Positions 21,323-30,640 of a stretch of 64,000 nt of DNA are shown piece after piece (position 1 is the stretch's first letter; each line of letters starts with the position of its first letter). The position numbers and the translations under genes were made by a program. The DNA is taken from the NCBI RefSeq assembly GCF_008728515.1, contig NC_044978.1, positions 1,941,771 to 2,005,770 of the forward strand, written 5' to 3'. The notes below the pieces were generated by a model, which saw only the letters and a list, made by a program, of their open reading frames with translations, was not told where the DNA came from and did not search any database. The stretch comes from Papio anubis (taxonomy: Eukaryota > Chordata > Mammalia > Primates > Cercopithecidae).

Positions 21323-21649
21323 TGTTCCCTTCTTTTTTTAAAAAAAAATTTTTTTGAGATGGAGTCTCACTCACTCTGTTGCCCAGGCTGGAGCACAGTG
21401 ACGCATTTGCAGCTCACTGCAACCTCCGCCTCCTGGGTTCAAGTGATTCTCCTGCCTCAGCAGGATTAGCTGGAACTACAGGTGGGCACTGCCATGCCAG
21501 GCTAACTTTTTGTATTTTTAGTAGATATGGAGTTTCACGTTAGCCAAGCTGGTATTGAACTCCTGATCTCAAACAATCTGCTCGCCGCGGCCTCCGAATG
21601 TTCTGGGATTACAGGTATGAGCCACCGCGCCCGGCCTGTTCCCCTCTTT
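21323..21649 (-). mobile_element. AluS-like, antisense, with TSD
   Basis: Antisense Alu (about 21336-21636) with an unusual tail (T7, A9, T7). TSD tgttcccttcttt (21323-21335) and tgttcccctcttt (21637-21649). It contains small rearrangements (cactcactctg, a missing block after cctcag). Confidence 0.92.
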
Positions 21650-22119
21650 AAAGGTCATTATCACACACTCACTAAGCAACCCAGAATGACTGTTAAATTA
21701 CAAGTCTTCTTCATTTATACATTTAATTTATTGATGACTGGAATTGAATTTCAAGCCCATTACTAAAACATTTTAATTTTCAAAAATAATCAGCTACGTA
21801 TGCTGCTAGTTCTCTATGTAGTTCTCATTTGCTCTTTCTTTCTTACACATACAGTGTGATTTTTTTTCACAGTGGTAATGTGTCCAGCTTAAAACAAACA
21901 ACCCCCAAATCCTACATACTCCTTGAAACTATTATGTAATCAGAAGTCACTGGGTAGGGCTTCTAGGAGAGCTCTTAAAAGAGATACGGACATTGGCACC
22001 TGCTTCTTGCCTTTTTCTTTTTGCTCTTCGTCCTACCCAGAACTTGAAGGTAAAGCAGACACTGTTCAACAATGAGGTAAAAAGTCATGAGAGAAAAAGG
22101 TGCAGGAGAAGCCTGATGC
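21650..22119. other. Mostly unique; possible old repeat 21935-22090
   Basis: The segment cagaagtcactgggtagggc, cttctaggagagctctt, cacctgcttcttgcc, aacttgaaggtaaagcag has the look of a decayed ancestral repeat, but I cannot name the family. Confidence 0.35.
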
Positions 22120-22611
22120 AATAGAGAGAGAAGAGTGTGGGTTCAACAGAAACAGAAGAGTGTGGATTCAGGAGAGAGAGAAGAGCGTGTGTTCAATAGA
22201 GAGAGAAGATTGTGGGTTCAATAGAGAGAGAAGAGGCCGGGCACAGTGGCCCACGCTTGTAATCTCAGCATTTTGGGAGGCCAAGGTGGGCAGATCACCT
22301 GAGGTCAGGAGTTCGAGACCAGCCTAGTCAACATGGTGAAACCCCGTCTCTACCAAAAATACAAAACTTAGCCGGGTGTGGTGTGGGGTGCCTGTAATTC
22401 CAGATACTTGAGAGGCTGAAGCAGGAGAATTGCTTGAACCCGGGAGGCAGAGATTGTAGTGAGCCGAGATCGTGCCACCACACTCCAGCCTGGATGACAG
22501 AGGGAGACTCTGTCTCAAAAAACAAAAACAAAACAAAAAAGAGACAGAGAGAAGAGTGTGGGATCAATAGAGAAGAGTGTGGGTTCAGTAGAGAGAGACA
22601 AGTGTGGGTTC
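22120..22611. repeat. 25-bp minisatellite split by an Alu
   Basis: Seven tandem copies of a 25-bp unit (aatagagagagaagagtgtg followed by ggttc). Copies: 22120-22144, 22145-22169, 22170-22194, 22195-22219, copy 5 starting at 22220 and broken by the Alu (ending 22565), a 21-bp copy at 22566-22586, and 22587-22611. Copies 1 and 4 differ by a single base. Outside the Alu the register is unbroken, so the array existed before the Alu landed. Confidence 0.95.
22225..22556 (+). mobile_element. AluS-like inside the minisatellite, with TSD
   Basis: Full-length Alu (22236-22545), gccgggcacagtggcccacg to a (CAAAA) tail. TSD AGAGAGAAGAG at 22225-22235 and 22546-22556 is part of the minisatellite unit itself. 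A-rich/purine target typical for L1-driven insertion. Confidence 0.93.
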
Positions 22612-23832
22612 CTGAAGACATCGTGATGCATTTGAACTAACCTGCCTTGTTATAGAGAAAATACAAATATTATTCATACTCCTTTAAATTGTATTTTCAA
22701 TTATGTTCTGCCGAATTAATTCTTATCTGATAAGCCATTCATGCACTATAACCTTAGGACAGGACTTGTTCTTGCCTCTCCTGGTCTTTTTGGCAACTCC
22801 TTTCTCCTTATTGTTGAACTTCAAGCAATTTTCATATTCATCCTGTCCTCAGCAGCGTCGCTGCCAGAGTTGCCAATTGCACTACCTTCCCTGTATAATC
22901 TCTGCATATATCCATTTCGGTCTTTTGTTGTATTCTATATCTTCTGTTTTAGAGAGCTGGCTGTATTTCAGTCTGTTTCCAGTGTCTGCTCATTCTTAAT
23001 CCTCTCCAAGTATGGTGATCCTTAGCTGTCCGCTTGGATTTAAGAGTGAGGCCCTAGAAGATTGATTGGAAATTCTCGGCACAAGCTTCCCATCAGCTTG
23101 GGCTTCACTCTCGTTTAAATAGGCCAGGCTATTCGGAGATCCTCTCAATTCCCTAGAAAAAGCTGCTTATTTCCTGCATGGAAGGTCTAACTCTGCCACC
23201 TGCATCTTAGGAGCCACAGAAGGAAAGGCCGAGTAGGCTCAATATTCCTTACATAAACTTCGGTTCTCTTGTTTCCAGTATATGACCCACCTCTCCTTGG
23301 TATCTCCATTACAGAGGACTCTCCATCTCTCCCATTCCACAGAAGAAGCTCCAAGCTTCTCCAGGGTGGAGGACGGATAGTTCCATGGCGTGCAGGATGG
23401 TGCGGAAATGAGGACCACGGTAGGGGAGCTGTTGACCTGCTTCCTTAACAGCCTCTTGTTCTGTTGCCGCTCGTTTCTGAGGCTCTGTGGGTTTTCTGCT
23501 GTAAACCACGTTGCTTCTGTGCTTTCCCATTGCCAGCCTTGATTTATGCTTGAACTGGTCTCAGTCCATGACTGCTCGTTCATTTGCTTTCCACTCCCAT
23601 TATTTTGTTGTTACTGTTTCCTCTCTTGATATTTCTGCTCTTAGGGGTTTACAACTTAAAATAAAACAGAATGCTTTCTGTTATTTTTATTGTTATTTTT
23701 ATTGAGACTTGAAAGGAAAGTTATTACCTATTTCCAATTTTTTGTCTTTAATAGGGAAATTATTTTTTATTTTACATTTTTTATTATTAACATAGAAGAA
23801 ATATTCATTGTGGTTAACACTGGACTGTGCTT
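22612..23832. other. Unique sequence with unassigned open frame
   Basis: About 1.2 kb with no repeat I can name. The minus strand has a 114-codon frame (23239-23583), rich in Ser, Glu, Trp and Arg, with no recognised domain; a second minus frame overlaps it. No splice or promoter context supports a gene, but this is one of the longest frames in the window lying in DNA I cannot assign to a repeat. Confidence 0.4.
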
Positions 23833-24225
23833 AAAACTGATTGCTTGCAGCCATTAAAAAGGATGAGATCATGTCCATTTTTGCAGGAACATGGATGGAG
23901 CTGGAGGCCATTACTTAGTAAACTAATGCAGGAAGAGAAAACCAAATGCTGCGTGTTTTCACTTATAAGTGGGAACTAAATGATGAGAACTCATGAACAC
24001 AAAGAAGGGAACAACACACGCACCAGGGCCTCCTTGAGGGTGGAGGTTGGGAGGAGGGAGAGGAGCAGAAAAAATAACTATTTGGGTACTAGGCTTAGTA
24101 CCTGGGTGTCTAAATAATCTGTACAACAAACCCCTGTGACACCAGTTTACCTATATAACAAAACTGCACATGTAGCCCTGAACCCAAAATAAAAGTTAAA
24201 AGTATGAGAAAAAAACCTGATTGCT
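23833..24225 (+). mobile_element. L1P 3' tail, with TSD
   Basis: Heavily 5'-truncated primate L1 (23846-24212), from the last codons of ORF2 (cattaaaaaggatgagatcatgtcc) through the 3' UTR (gggtactaggcttagtacc, caccagtttacctatataac) to the poly(A). TSD aaaactgattgct (23833-23845) / aaacctgattgct (24213-24225), one mismatch. Confidence 0.92.
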
Positions 24226-24269
24226 AACATTGCTGTATTTCTTTGACATTATTTTCTGGACATTTATAA

Positions 24270-24620
24270 TAAATTCAATGTCAATTTTAATAGATTTAAT
24301 ATTTAAATATATAATATGGATTTTCAAATTATAAAAAATAACAAAAAATATAAAATATATATTTTTATAAATATATAATATATAATGTTAAATGTATAAT
24401 ATACATGATATATAATACATTCAGTGCCAATTTTAACATATTTTAATATTTAAATTTAAATAAATTTTAATATTTAAGTTTAAAATATATAGTATGAACT
24501 TTAAATATATATTATTTAATATTTAAATACATAATATGAATTTTCATATTATATAAATATAAAATTTATAAAAATACATAAAACACCAACTTTCAATAAA
24601 TGCATATTTAAGTAAATTAT
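24270..24620. repeat. AT-rich low-complexity island
   Basis: About 350 bp at over 85% A+T with many tttaatatttaaatatataa-type blocks. Two related blocks, tcaatgtcaattttaatag (about 24278) and tcagtgccaattttaacat (about 24420), suggest an internal duplication of roughly 140 bp. Many inverted TTTAAATA motifs. Confidence 0.75.
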
Positions 24621-25384
24621 CACCAATTTTATAGTCTACTTTAAACACTTTTCCAGTCTTGTAAATGAACAGAAATGTATTGAAAACATTTCTTTCTTGT
24701 TGAACTCTAAGATTATTTTCTGGAATTTAGTTTGTTTTCGATAGGTGTCCATCGCCTACCTCCGTTCCTGTTCACAAGTGGGACACGTAGCTCTGGCCGG
24801 ACTCCATGGTAAAGAGGCATTCCTTGACCTCTGTTTATTGACAAAGAAATGCTTCTCCATCAGCCCTGTCAGAGCCTCCCTGAGGAGCAGAGAAAGGGTT
24901 GCTGGAACCTCTCCCTGTGCCTGTTGTTGCGGCTGCATTGTGTGTGTATGTGTGTGCACGCGCATGCACAGTATTGTTGGGGAGAGGGCAATAAAAATTC
25001 CTTCTTTTTTAAACCCATATTGGCCACCCAGTGTGCAGGATCTTTGCACTCTCTTTGGAGCATTGTGGCCATGCTAACTGTTATATAAATATCAGTTTGA
25101 TATTCTCACGGCATACAAATTGAGACTTTTCCTCCCAGAACAGCTATTGGATTTGAGACTGGATAGTCTATTCATGTAAGGCATTTGCATGCACATTGGC
25201 TGTTTACTTTAATTATTTTGACAGAATTTTAAATGTATAGTGGTGACATCAATTTTCTAAGAATCATGATTTCTTCTTTTAAAATATGTGTCTGGTATGG
25301 AGTAGTTTATTTCCAGTGAGACCCCACGTTCCATTTCCATGACTGCAAACACCAAACGAACTCTATTGTATAACACTGAACGTT
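24621..25384. other. Unique sequence with a short TG tract
   Basis: No repeat recognised except a short TG/CACGCGCA tract at about 24940-24970. Open frames of up to 110 codons on both strands overlap and look like chance. Confidence 0.45.
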
Positions 25385-25570
25385 TCTTGAGTCTGAAGAC
25401 CAGTTTTGCCACTTAGCCATTTTCTAGACTGTGAGCTGAACGTCAAGTCATTGAATCACAATGAGGTTGTTTATCTTTTTGAAGCCTCACTTTTCTCATA
25501 TAAGAAATAACATATATCTCTCTTGGTTACTATCAGAGGATTGATAACAGGTGAAATGAGATAGTTTCAA
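25385..25570 (+). mobile_element. MIR
   Basis: Sense MIR, decayed: gaccagttttgccacttagcc, gaacgtcaagtcattgaatc, agcctcacttttctcatataag, gattgataacaggtgaaatgag correspond in order to the MIR core blocks (tctgccacttac; ttgggcaagt; cctcagtttcctcatctgtaa; aggattaaatgag). Confidence 0.7.
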
Positions 25571-25859
25571 ATATTCATTAAATATGTCAGGAAGGTTGCA
25601 GAAATCCAGAGTCCTGAGAACAGCAGTGATGCACTCACTTCTCTAACTTGGATGCCAACTTCTTTGTAGCAACCTCCTATATTTTCACAGCATTTTCCGC
25701 AGGTATAGACAGGATTACCCGATTCCTCTGGAGTCCAGACCATGAGCTTCATGCAGGCGGGGATTCTGCGTCTGAGTCTTCAGCCTCAGCTGGTGATTGT
25801 GAATTGAATTTTAAGTGAAGAGTGCTTTGAAACGCACTTTATAAATGTAAAATACTTTG

Positions 25860-25990
25860 TAATAATACTTTCTGTGTAGGACTATGCAGTGTACAAAGTT
25901 CTTTTACATATATTATTCATTTTCTCTTACTTGATCTTCCCAGCAATCCTGTTAAAGCAGATATTAATTTTTTCATTTCGTAGAGAGGGC
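25860..25990 (-). mobile_element. MIR, antisense
   Basis: Antisense MIR body: agtgtacaaagttcttttac, atattattcattttctctt, gatcttcccagcaatcctg, aagcagatattaattttttc. Confidence 0.6.
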
Positions 25991-26073
25991 TTAGTGGGAG
26001 ATAGGTTTTGGGGTAAGAAATGAAAACAAAACTATTAAGTACCCCTTGCAGTTTACATGAACTTATGAAAAGG

Positions 26074-26211
26074 AGTCCCCTGGTTGCTGAGTGCAGAACA
26101 GGCCTCCTCTGGCGAGGGCCTCCCTCTGACTGCCAGTTTGACAGTCCCCTGGTTGCTGAGTGTAGAACAGGCCTCCTCTGGCGAGGGCCTCCCTCTGGCC
26201 GCCAGTTTGAC
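26074..26211. repeat. 69-bp tandem duplication
   Basis: Two adjacent copies of a 69-bp unit, 26074-26142 and 26143-26211, each starting agtcccctggttgctgagtg and ending gccagtttgac. They differ at three positions (c/t, a/g, t/c), so the event is old but not ancient. 69 is a multiple of three, so the frames over it carry a 23-residue repeat on both strands. It lies in DNA I cannot assign to any repeat family. Confidence 0.95.
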
Positions 26212-27255
26212 TGAGGCAAATTCAGGGCTCGTTTCTTCAGCACCATTGAAAGTACAATCATCAATTGATATCTATTCATTTTTAAACGTCTGGGTGAACT
26301 CATCAGAAATACGAATTTAAAAATTTAGTGCTGTCCTTTTAGAAAAATGAAAGCCATATTTTCTCGTTATAATAAAATGTTTTAATGTTTGGTTCTTGTT
26401 TAGAACTTGTTCTCGCTACCCTGGTGGTTTCAACTTAATTTTGTATTCCTTTTATCTGTAATTTCTTTACCTTTAAATCTTTTATCTTTCTTGGAAATAG
26501 CTGACAATACTGTTTTTCAGTTCAGGACTTTTTCATAATTACATTTTTATCCTTGAGGGAAAATTGTACACCTCATCAAATCCTCTGGCTCTGTGACTGA
26601 GTAACGTCAGCTTGCTGCTATTATAACTTAATTGTGAATTAGGAAAAATCAAACTGCCGTATGATTTCTGACAATGTGAAATTCTGTTACAAATCGAAGC
26701 ATTTTATACAGTGTTTTGATATTATACAGTCAGTCAGTCTGGACTCTGAAATGTTCAAATCCAGGGAGAGGCCTTCACCCACTGAACCCAAATCAATCAA
26801 CGCCTGTTTAATCACATTTTACATCTTCTGGTGCAAAACTATTCCTCAAAATTCACAACACAGTGCTGTGTTTTGTTTTCTATTTTCTTTATTTAACAGC
26901 AATCCTTTGTTTGTAAATTCAAGACTTTTCAGTAATGTGTTTTAGCTGGGCTGTTTTCTCACACTTTGCATGCCAGCTGGATTTTGTGGAGAGGTGTGAT
27001 TGTGGCTAGCTTAGGAAGACCTGCCAAGTAGCTGTGATGATTCTTCCTTCTGGCGAGCTACCCAAAGGATACATATGGAGAAGCCTCTGTTAATTTTGGT
27101 ACTCATCAAACTTCCTTCTCTTTTCCAATAGTTGTGATTCATATTGAGCTGACTGTTGCATTAGTCAGTTATTTTTCCTTTAGAGAAGCAAAAAGAGAAT
27201 ATTGTTGCATATGTTCACAGAAGCAATTCTGACTCATACGTTTACTTCTGTGTAC
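26212..27255. other. Unique AT-rich sequence
   Basis: No clear feature. Weak L2-like wording at about 26755-26840 (gagaggccttcacccactg) is not strong enough to call. Confidence 0.45.
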
Positions 27256-27570
27256 ACGTAGAGCATACGAGGCCCTTCACAATCTGCTGCACGCTCGGCT
27301 TGATGTTCTCGGCCCCACTCACTTTCCTCCAGACATCTTACCCTGCAGCCACACTGGAATGCCAGCTCTTCTATCCACAGCATTTCAGGGGCGGCACACC
27401 CTGCCTTTCCTCATGCTCCTGCCTCCCAGAAATTCCTCATCTGGCCTCATTTTTCAAAGTCCAGCCTAAATATCACCCCTGTCCGTAGGTTGTACTGCAT
27501 TGTGCCTCACACCTGTCCTTCATTCCCTGCCTCTTCCAAGTAAAGAAGCTTTAAATGGTCCCTCATTAAC
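27256..27570 (+). mobile_element. L2 fragment
   Basis: Sense L2: gaggcccttcacaatctgctg, ccccactcactttcctcc, tgcagccacactggaatgcc, gctcctgcctcccagaaattcc, aaagtccagcctaaatatcacc match the end of the L2 ORF and start of its 3' region in order. Confidence 0.65.
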
Positions 27571-27911
27571 AAAAAACACTGTTTTAGGCTGGGTGCGGTG
27601 GTTCACGCCTGTAATCCCAGCACTTTGGGAGGCCGAGGAGGGTGAATCATCTGAGATCAGGAGTTTGAGACCAGACTGGCCAACGTGGCGAAACCCCATC
27701 TCTACTAAAAATACAAAAATTAGCCGACTGTGGTGGTGGACATCTGTAATCCCAGCTACTTGGGAGGCTGAGGCAGGAGATTCGCTTGAACTTGGGAGGC
27801 AGAGATTGCAGTGAGCTGAGATCACACCAAGTGCATTCCAGCCTGGGTGACAGAATGAGACTCTGTCTCCAAAAACAAACAAACAAACAAAACCAATAAA
27901 TACTGTTTTAG
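27571..27911 (+). mobile_element. AluS-like with TSD
   Basis: Full-length Alu (27588-27901), gctgggtgcggtggttcacg to a CAAA-repeat tail. TSD (c/t)actgttttag left (to 27587) and right (27902-27911). Confidence 0.93.
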
Positions 27912-28019
27912 TATGTTATAGTTATTTGTTTTCACAGTGCTTAATACAACCATATGGTGATCAAGCTTCCCACTCAACATTGCATTGCTTAACCAACATC
28001 CATATATTTCAGTATGTTA

Positions 28020-28757
28020 AGTTTTCATTACTACATTGGTTAACATATTTTCTGACTTCTCTGGTAATTTCTTCTTTGATGCTTGGTTATTTGTGACTAT
28101 ATTGCTTAATTTCCAGATACTTTGGGATTTCCCATATTTTTTTAATTATTGATTTCTAGTTTAATTAATTTGTGAATTAAACCTATTCTGAAGTGATTTC
28201 AATTCTTTTAAATCTCTCAAGACTTATTTCATGGACCAGCAAATGATCTGTCTTTGTGAATATTCCACGGCACATGTGAATAATGTGCAATACGCTGTTG
28301 TTAGGTGCTATTTTGCAGAGTATCAGTCAAGATGTGTTGATTGGTGATGTTCACATTTTCTATATTCTTACTGAATATAGTTCACTAGTTCTACCAGTTG
28401 CAGAGAGAAGAGTGTTAAAGTATCCAATGTAAATATGGATTTTTGTCTATTTTTCCCTTCAATTCTGGTTTTTGCTTTATGATTTTGAAGTTTTGTTATT
28501 AGATGCATGCACATTTAGGATTGTTATAGTTTCTTGATGAATTGATTTCTTTATTAAGAAATACTCCTTTTTACCTCGAGTAGTATTTCTTGTCTTAAAG
28601 TTTACTCTGATGCTACTATAGCTACTCCACCTTTTTTGATTAGTGTTTGCATGATATTTTTTCTTTTTCTTTTTAACCTATAAGTATCATTCTATTTAAA
28701 ATTAGTTTATTGCACACAGCATGGAGTTAAGATTTGTTTTTTATCCAGTCTGACACT
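28020..28757 (-). mobile_element. Ancient L1M ORF2, antisense, first part
   Basis: Antisense L1M endonuclease region. Landmarks in order: gtaatttcttctttgatgcttg, atttccagatactttgggat, tgaatattccacggcacatg, gtgttaaagtatccaatgt, gatgaattgatttctttatt, cttgtcttaaagtttactctg, tgtttgcatgatattttttc, ttatccagtctgacac. The consensus continues at 30285, so the 1.5 kb between is an insertion. Non-coding. Confidence 0.8.
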
Positions 28758-28820
28758 TTCCAACATCCCTGCCGTATCTGAACCTGGTTCTGGTGCTTGT
28801 TTTGTCTCTTCAGATTGTGT

Positions 28821-29149
28821 TTTCTACTTTTTTATTTATGTATTTATTTTTTGAGATGGATTCTCACTATGTCCCCCAGGCTGGAGTACAGTGGCACAAT
28901 CTCGGCTCACTGCAACTTCCGCCTCCCGGGTTCAAGCAATTATCCTGCCTCAGCCTCCTGAGTAGCTGGGATTACAGGTGCCCACCACCACACCCAGGTC
29001 ACTTTTTTTGTATTTTTAGTAGAGACGGGGTTTTACCACATTGGCCAGGCTGTTCTCGAACTCCTGACCTTGTGATATGCTCACCTCGGCCTCCCAAAGT
29101 GTTGGGATTACAGGTGTGAGCCACCGCGCCTGGCCTGCTTTCTACTTTT
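28821..29149 (-). mobile_element. AluS-like, antisense, with TSD
   Basis: Full-length antisense Alu (28832-29138), T-rich tail to gccaccgcgcctggcc. TSD tttctactttt at 28821-28831 and 29139-29149. Confidence 0.93.
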
Positions 29150-29544
29150 GAATATGCATCGTAACTTTTGTTGAAAGCTGAACATGCAGGTAGAAGGCAC
29201 TGTAGTAGATAAGTCATTAGTGATGTGACGGGAAGGTGGAGTGGGAGGGGAAGTGTCCTGCAGCTCGATGATTAGGTTTCAGTCTTTTAATGAGCTTGTG
29301 TTTCTGTGGTGTGACCTTAGCAAGTGCTTTGGAGTCTCTCTCTTCTTTCCACATAGGTGGGACAGGATGGCCAGAGCAGTCTGAAGTTGTGTAATTTTTT
29401 CACTCCATATCAACAGCCAGATGGGGCTAGCTCTGGTAAAATATTTCCTTTTGAGGGCAGGCCTTGTTAAAAACAGCAGAATGCTCTGGGCGTATTTCAA
29501 AGTAGTTATTTTTCTACTCTCTCTGTCAGAAGCATGAGGAGTTT

Positions 29545-29890
29545 TGCTATTGTTTGAATATCTCTGAACCCCCAACATTTGTGTGTTGAAACCTAATACT
29601 AATGGTATTGAGTTGGGGCCCTCGGGAGGTAATACGGTCATGAGGGCTTGTCTTCATAAATAGGATTAATACCCTCATACAACTTGTGGGAGTCCTTCTG
29701 TCCTTCCACCATATGGCGATGCAGAAAGAAGGCTCCATCTTCAAAGCAGAGAGCAAGCCCTCCTCAGACACTGGATCTGCCTACACGTTGTTCTTGCACT
29801 TCCCAGCCTCCCAGTGAACAATAACTTTTATTGTTTATAAATCACTCAGTTCAAGGTATTTTGTTATATAGCCCAAACAGACTAAAATAG
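29545..29890 (+). mobile_element. MaLR solo LTR (MLT1/MST type), sense
   Basis: Sense LTR starting TGCTATTGTTTGAATATC with the MaLR order: ccaacatttgtgtgttgaaac, gggaggtaatacggtcatg, ccttccaccatatggcg, gcaagccctcctcagacac, cacttcccagcctccc, ataacttttattgtttataa (poly(A) signal zone) and the terminal acagactaaaata. No proviral interior. Inserted into the unassigned element at 28758-30284. Confidence 0.85.
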
Positions 29891-30284
29891 ACTTTTTCTC
29901 TAATATTCACTATGAGACTCTGGTGAGGCTGCTGGAGGTAAAACTCAAAAGTCTGGAGGTCTCCCTACTACTGCCCCACCCCAAGATTTTAACTCTCGGA
30001 ATTGTCCAAATCCAGCCCGTAGCAATGTGTAGATTACAGTTCAGGGTTTCCTAGCCTAGTATTTGTTCCCATGAGGCTTCTGTTCTGGTGAGTGGGACTT
30101 GTCTGTATCCAGTGGTGTCTCTCTCCAGTTTTGAGGGCGGCAGTTTGTCCTATGAGCTCACTTTTCCGACAGATCTAGAAGAGTTGTTGATTATCAAGTT
30201 TTTCAGTATTTTACTTATTGTTAGGAGACAGTGATGATTTTCAGGTTCCTTTTATGCTGGACTAGAAATTGGAAGTCAATTTCT

Positions 30285-30640
30285 GACTTTCAACGAATTA
30301 TTAGATGATTTACATTTATTGTAATTATTGTTGTGGCTGGGTATAAATCTACCATCCTGCTGTTTGTTTTCTATGTGTGCCATCTTCTCTTCGTTCACCA
30401 TCCTGCTGTTTGTTTTCTATGTGTGCCACCTTCTCTTTGTTCACCCTTTTTATTTTCTGCTTTAGTTTCAATTGGTTATCTTCTAGTGTTCTGTTTGATG
30501 TCTTCTTTTAGCTCATTAGCTATGTTGCTTTATATTTAAAGTGGTTACTCTAGGATTGATAATATTATATTTCAGTTAACACAGTCTACCTTCAAATAAA
30601 ATTATATTGTTATGCCATTTTACATATAATATCAGAAACT
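30285..30640 (-). mobile_element. Ancient L1M, antisense, second part
   Basis: Continuation of the 28020-28757 element: gatttacatttattgtaatta, ctgggtataaatctaccatcc, gctcattagctatgttgc, ttaacacagtctaccttcaa. It carries a 46-bp tandem duplication (30351-30396 and 30397-30442) with two differences. Confidence 0.75.

Larger units (their letters stand above)
28758..30284. mobile_element. Unassigned insertion within L1M
   Basis: About 1.5 kb inserted between consecutive parts of the L1M; without the Alu (28832-29138) and MaLR LTR (29545-29890) inside it, about 0.87 kb. Its edges carry a worn direct repeat: tctgacactttccaac (about 28747-28762) and tctgactttcaac (about 30281-30293). The content (gttgaaagctgaacatgc, gtttctgtggtgtgacc, gggacaggatggccagagc, gtgggacttgtctgtatcc, ctcacttttccgacagatc) looks like old LINE 3' UTR, but I cannot name the family. 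Confidence 0.5.

Noticed and set aside
22120..22611. CRISPR-like regularly spaced repeats
   Set aside because: Contiguous 25-bp tandem units without spacers in a primate genome: a minisatellite.
27520..27886. 120-codon and 79-codon minus frames
   Set aside because: Antisense Alu translation, including the common GVISAHCNLCLPSS-type string; seen at many Alus in the window.
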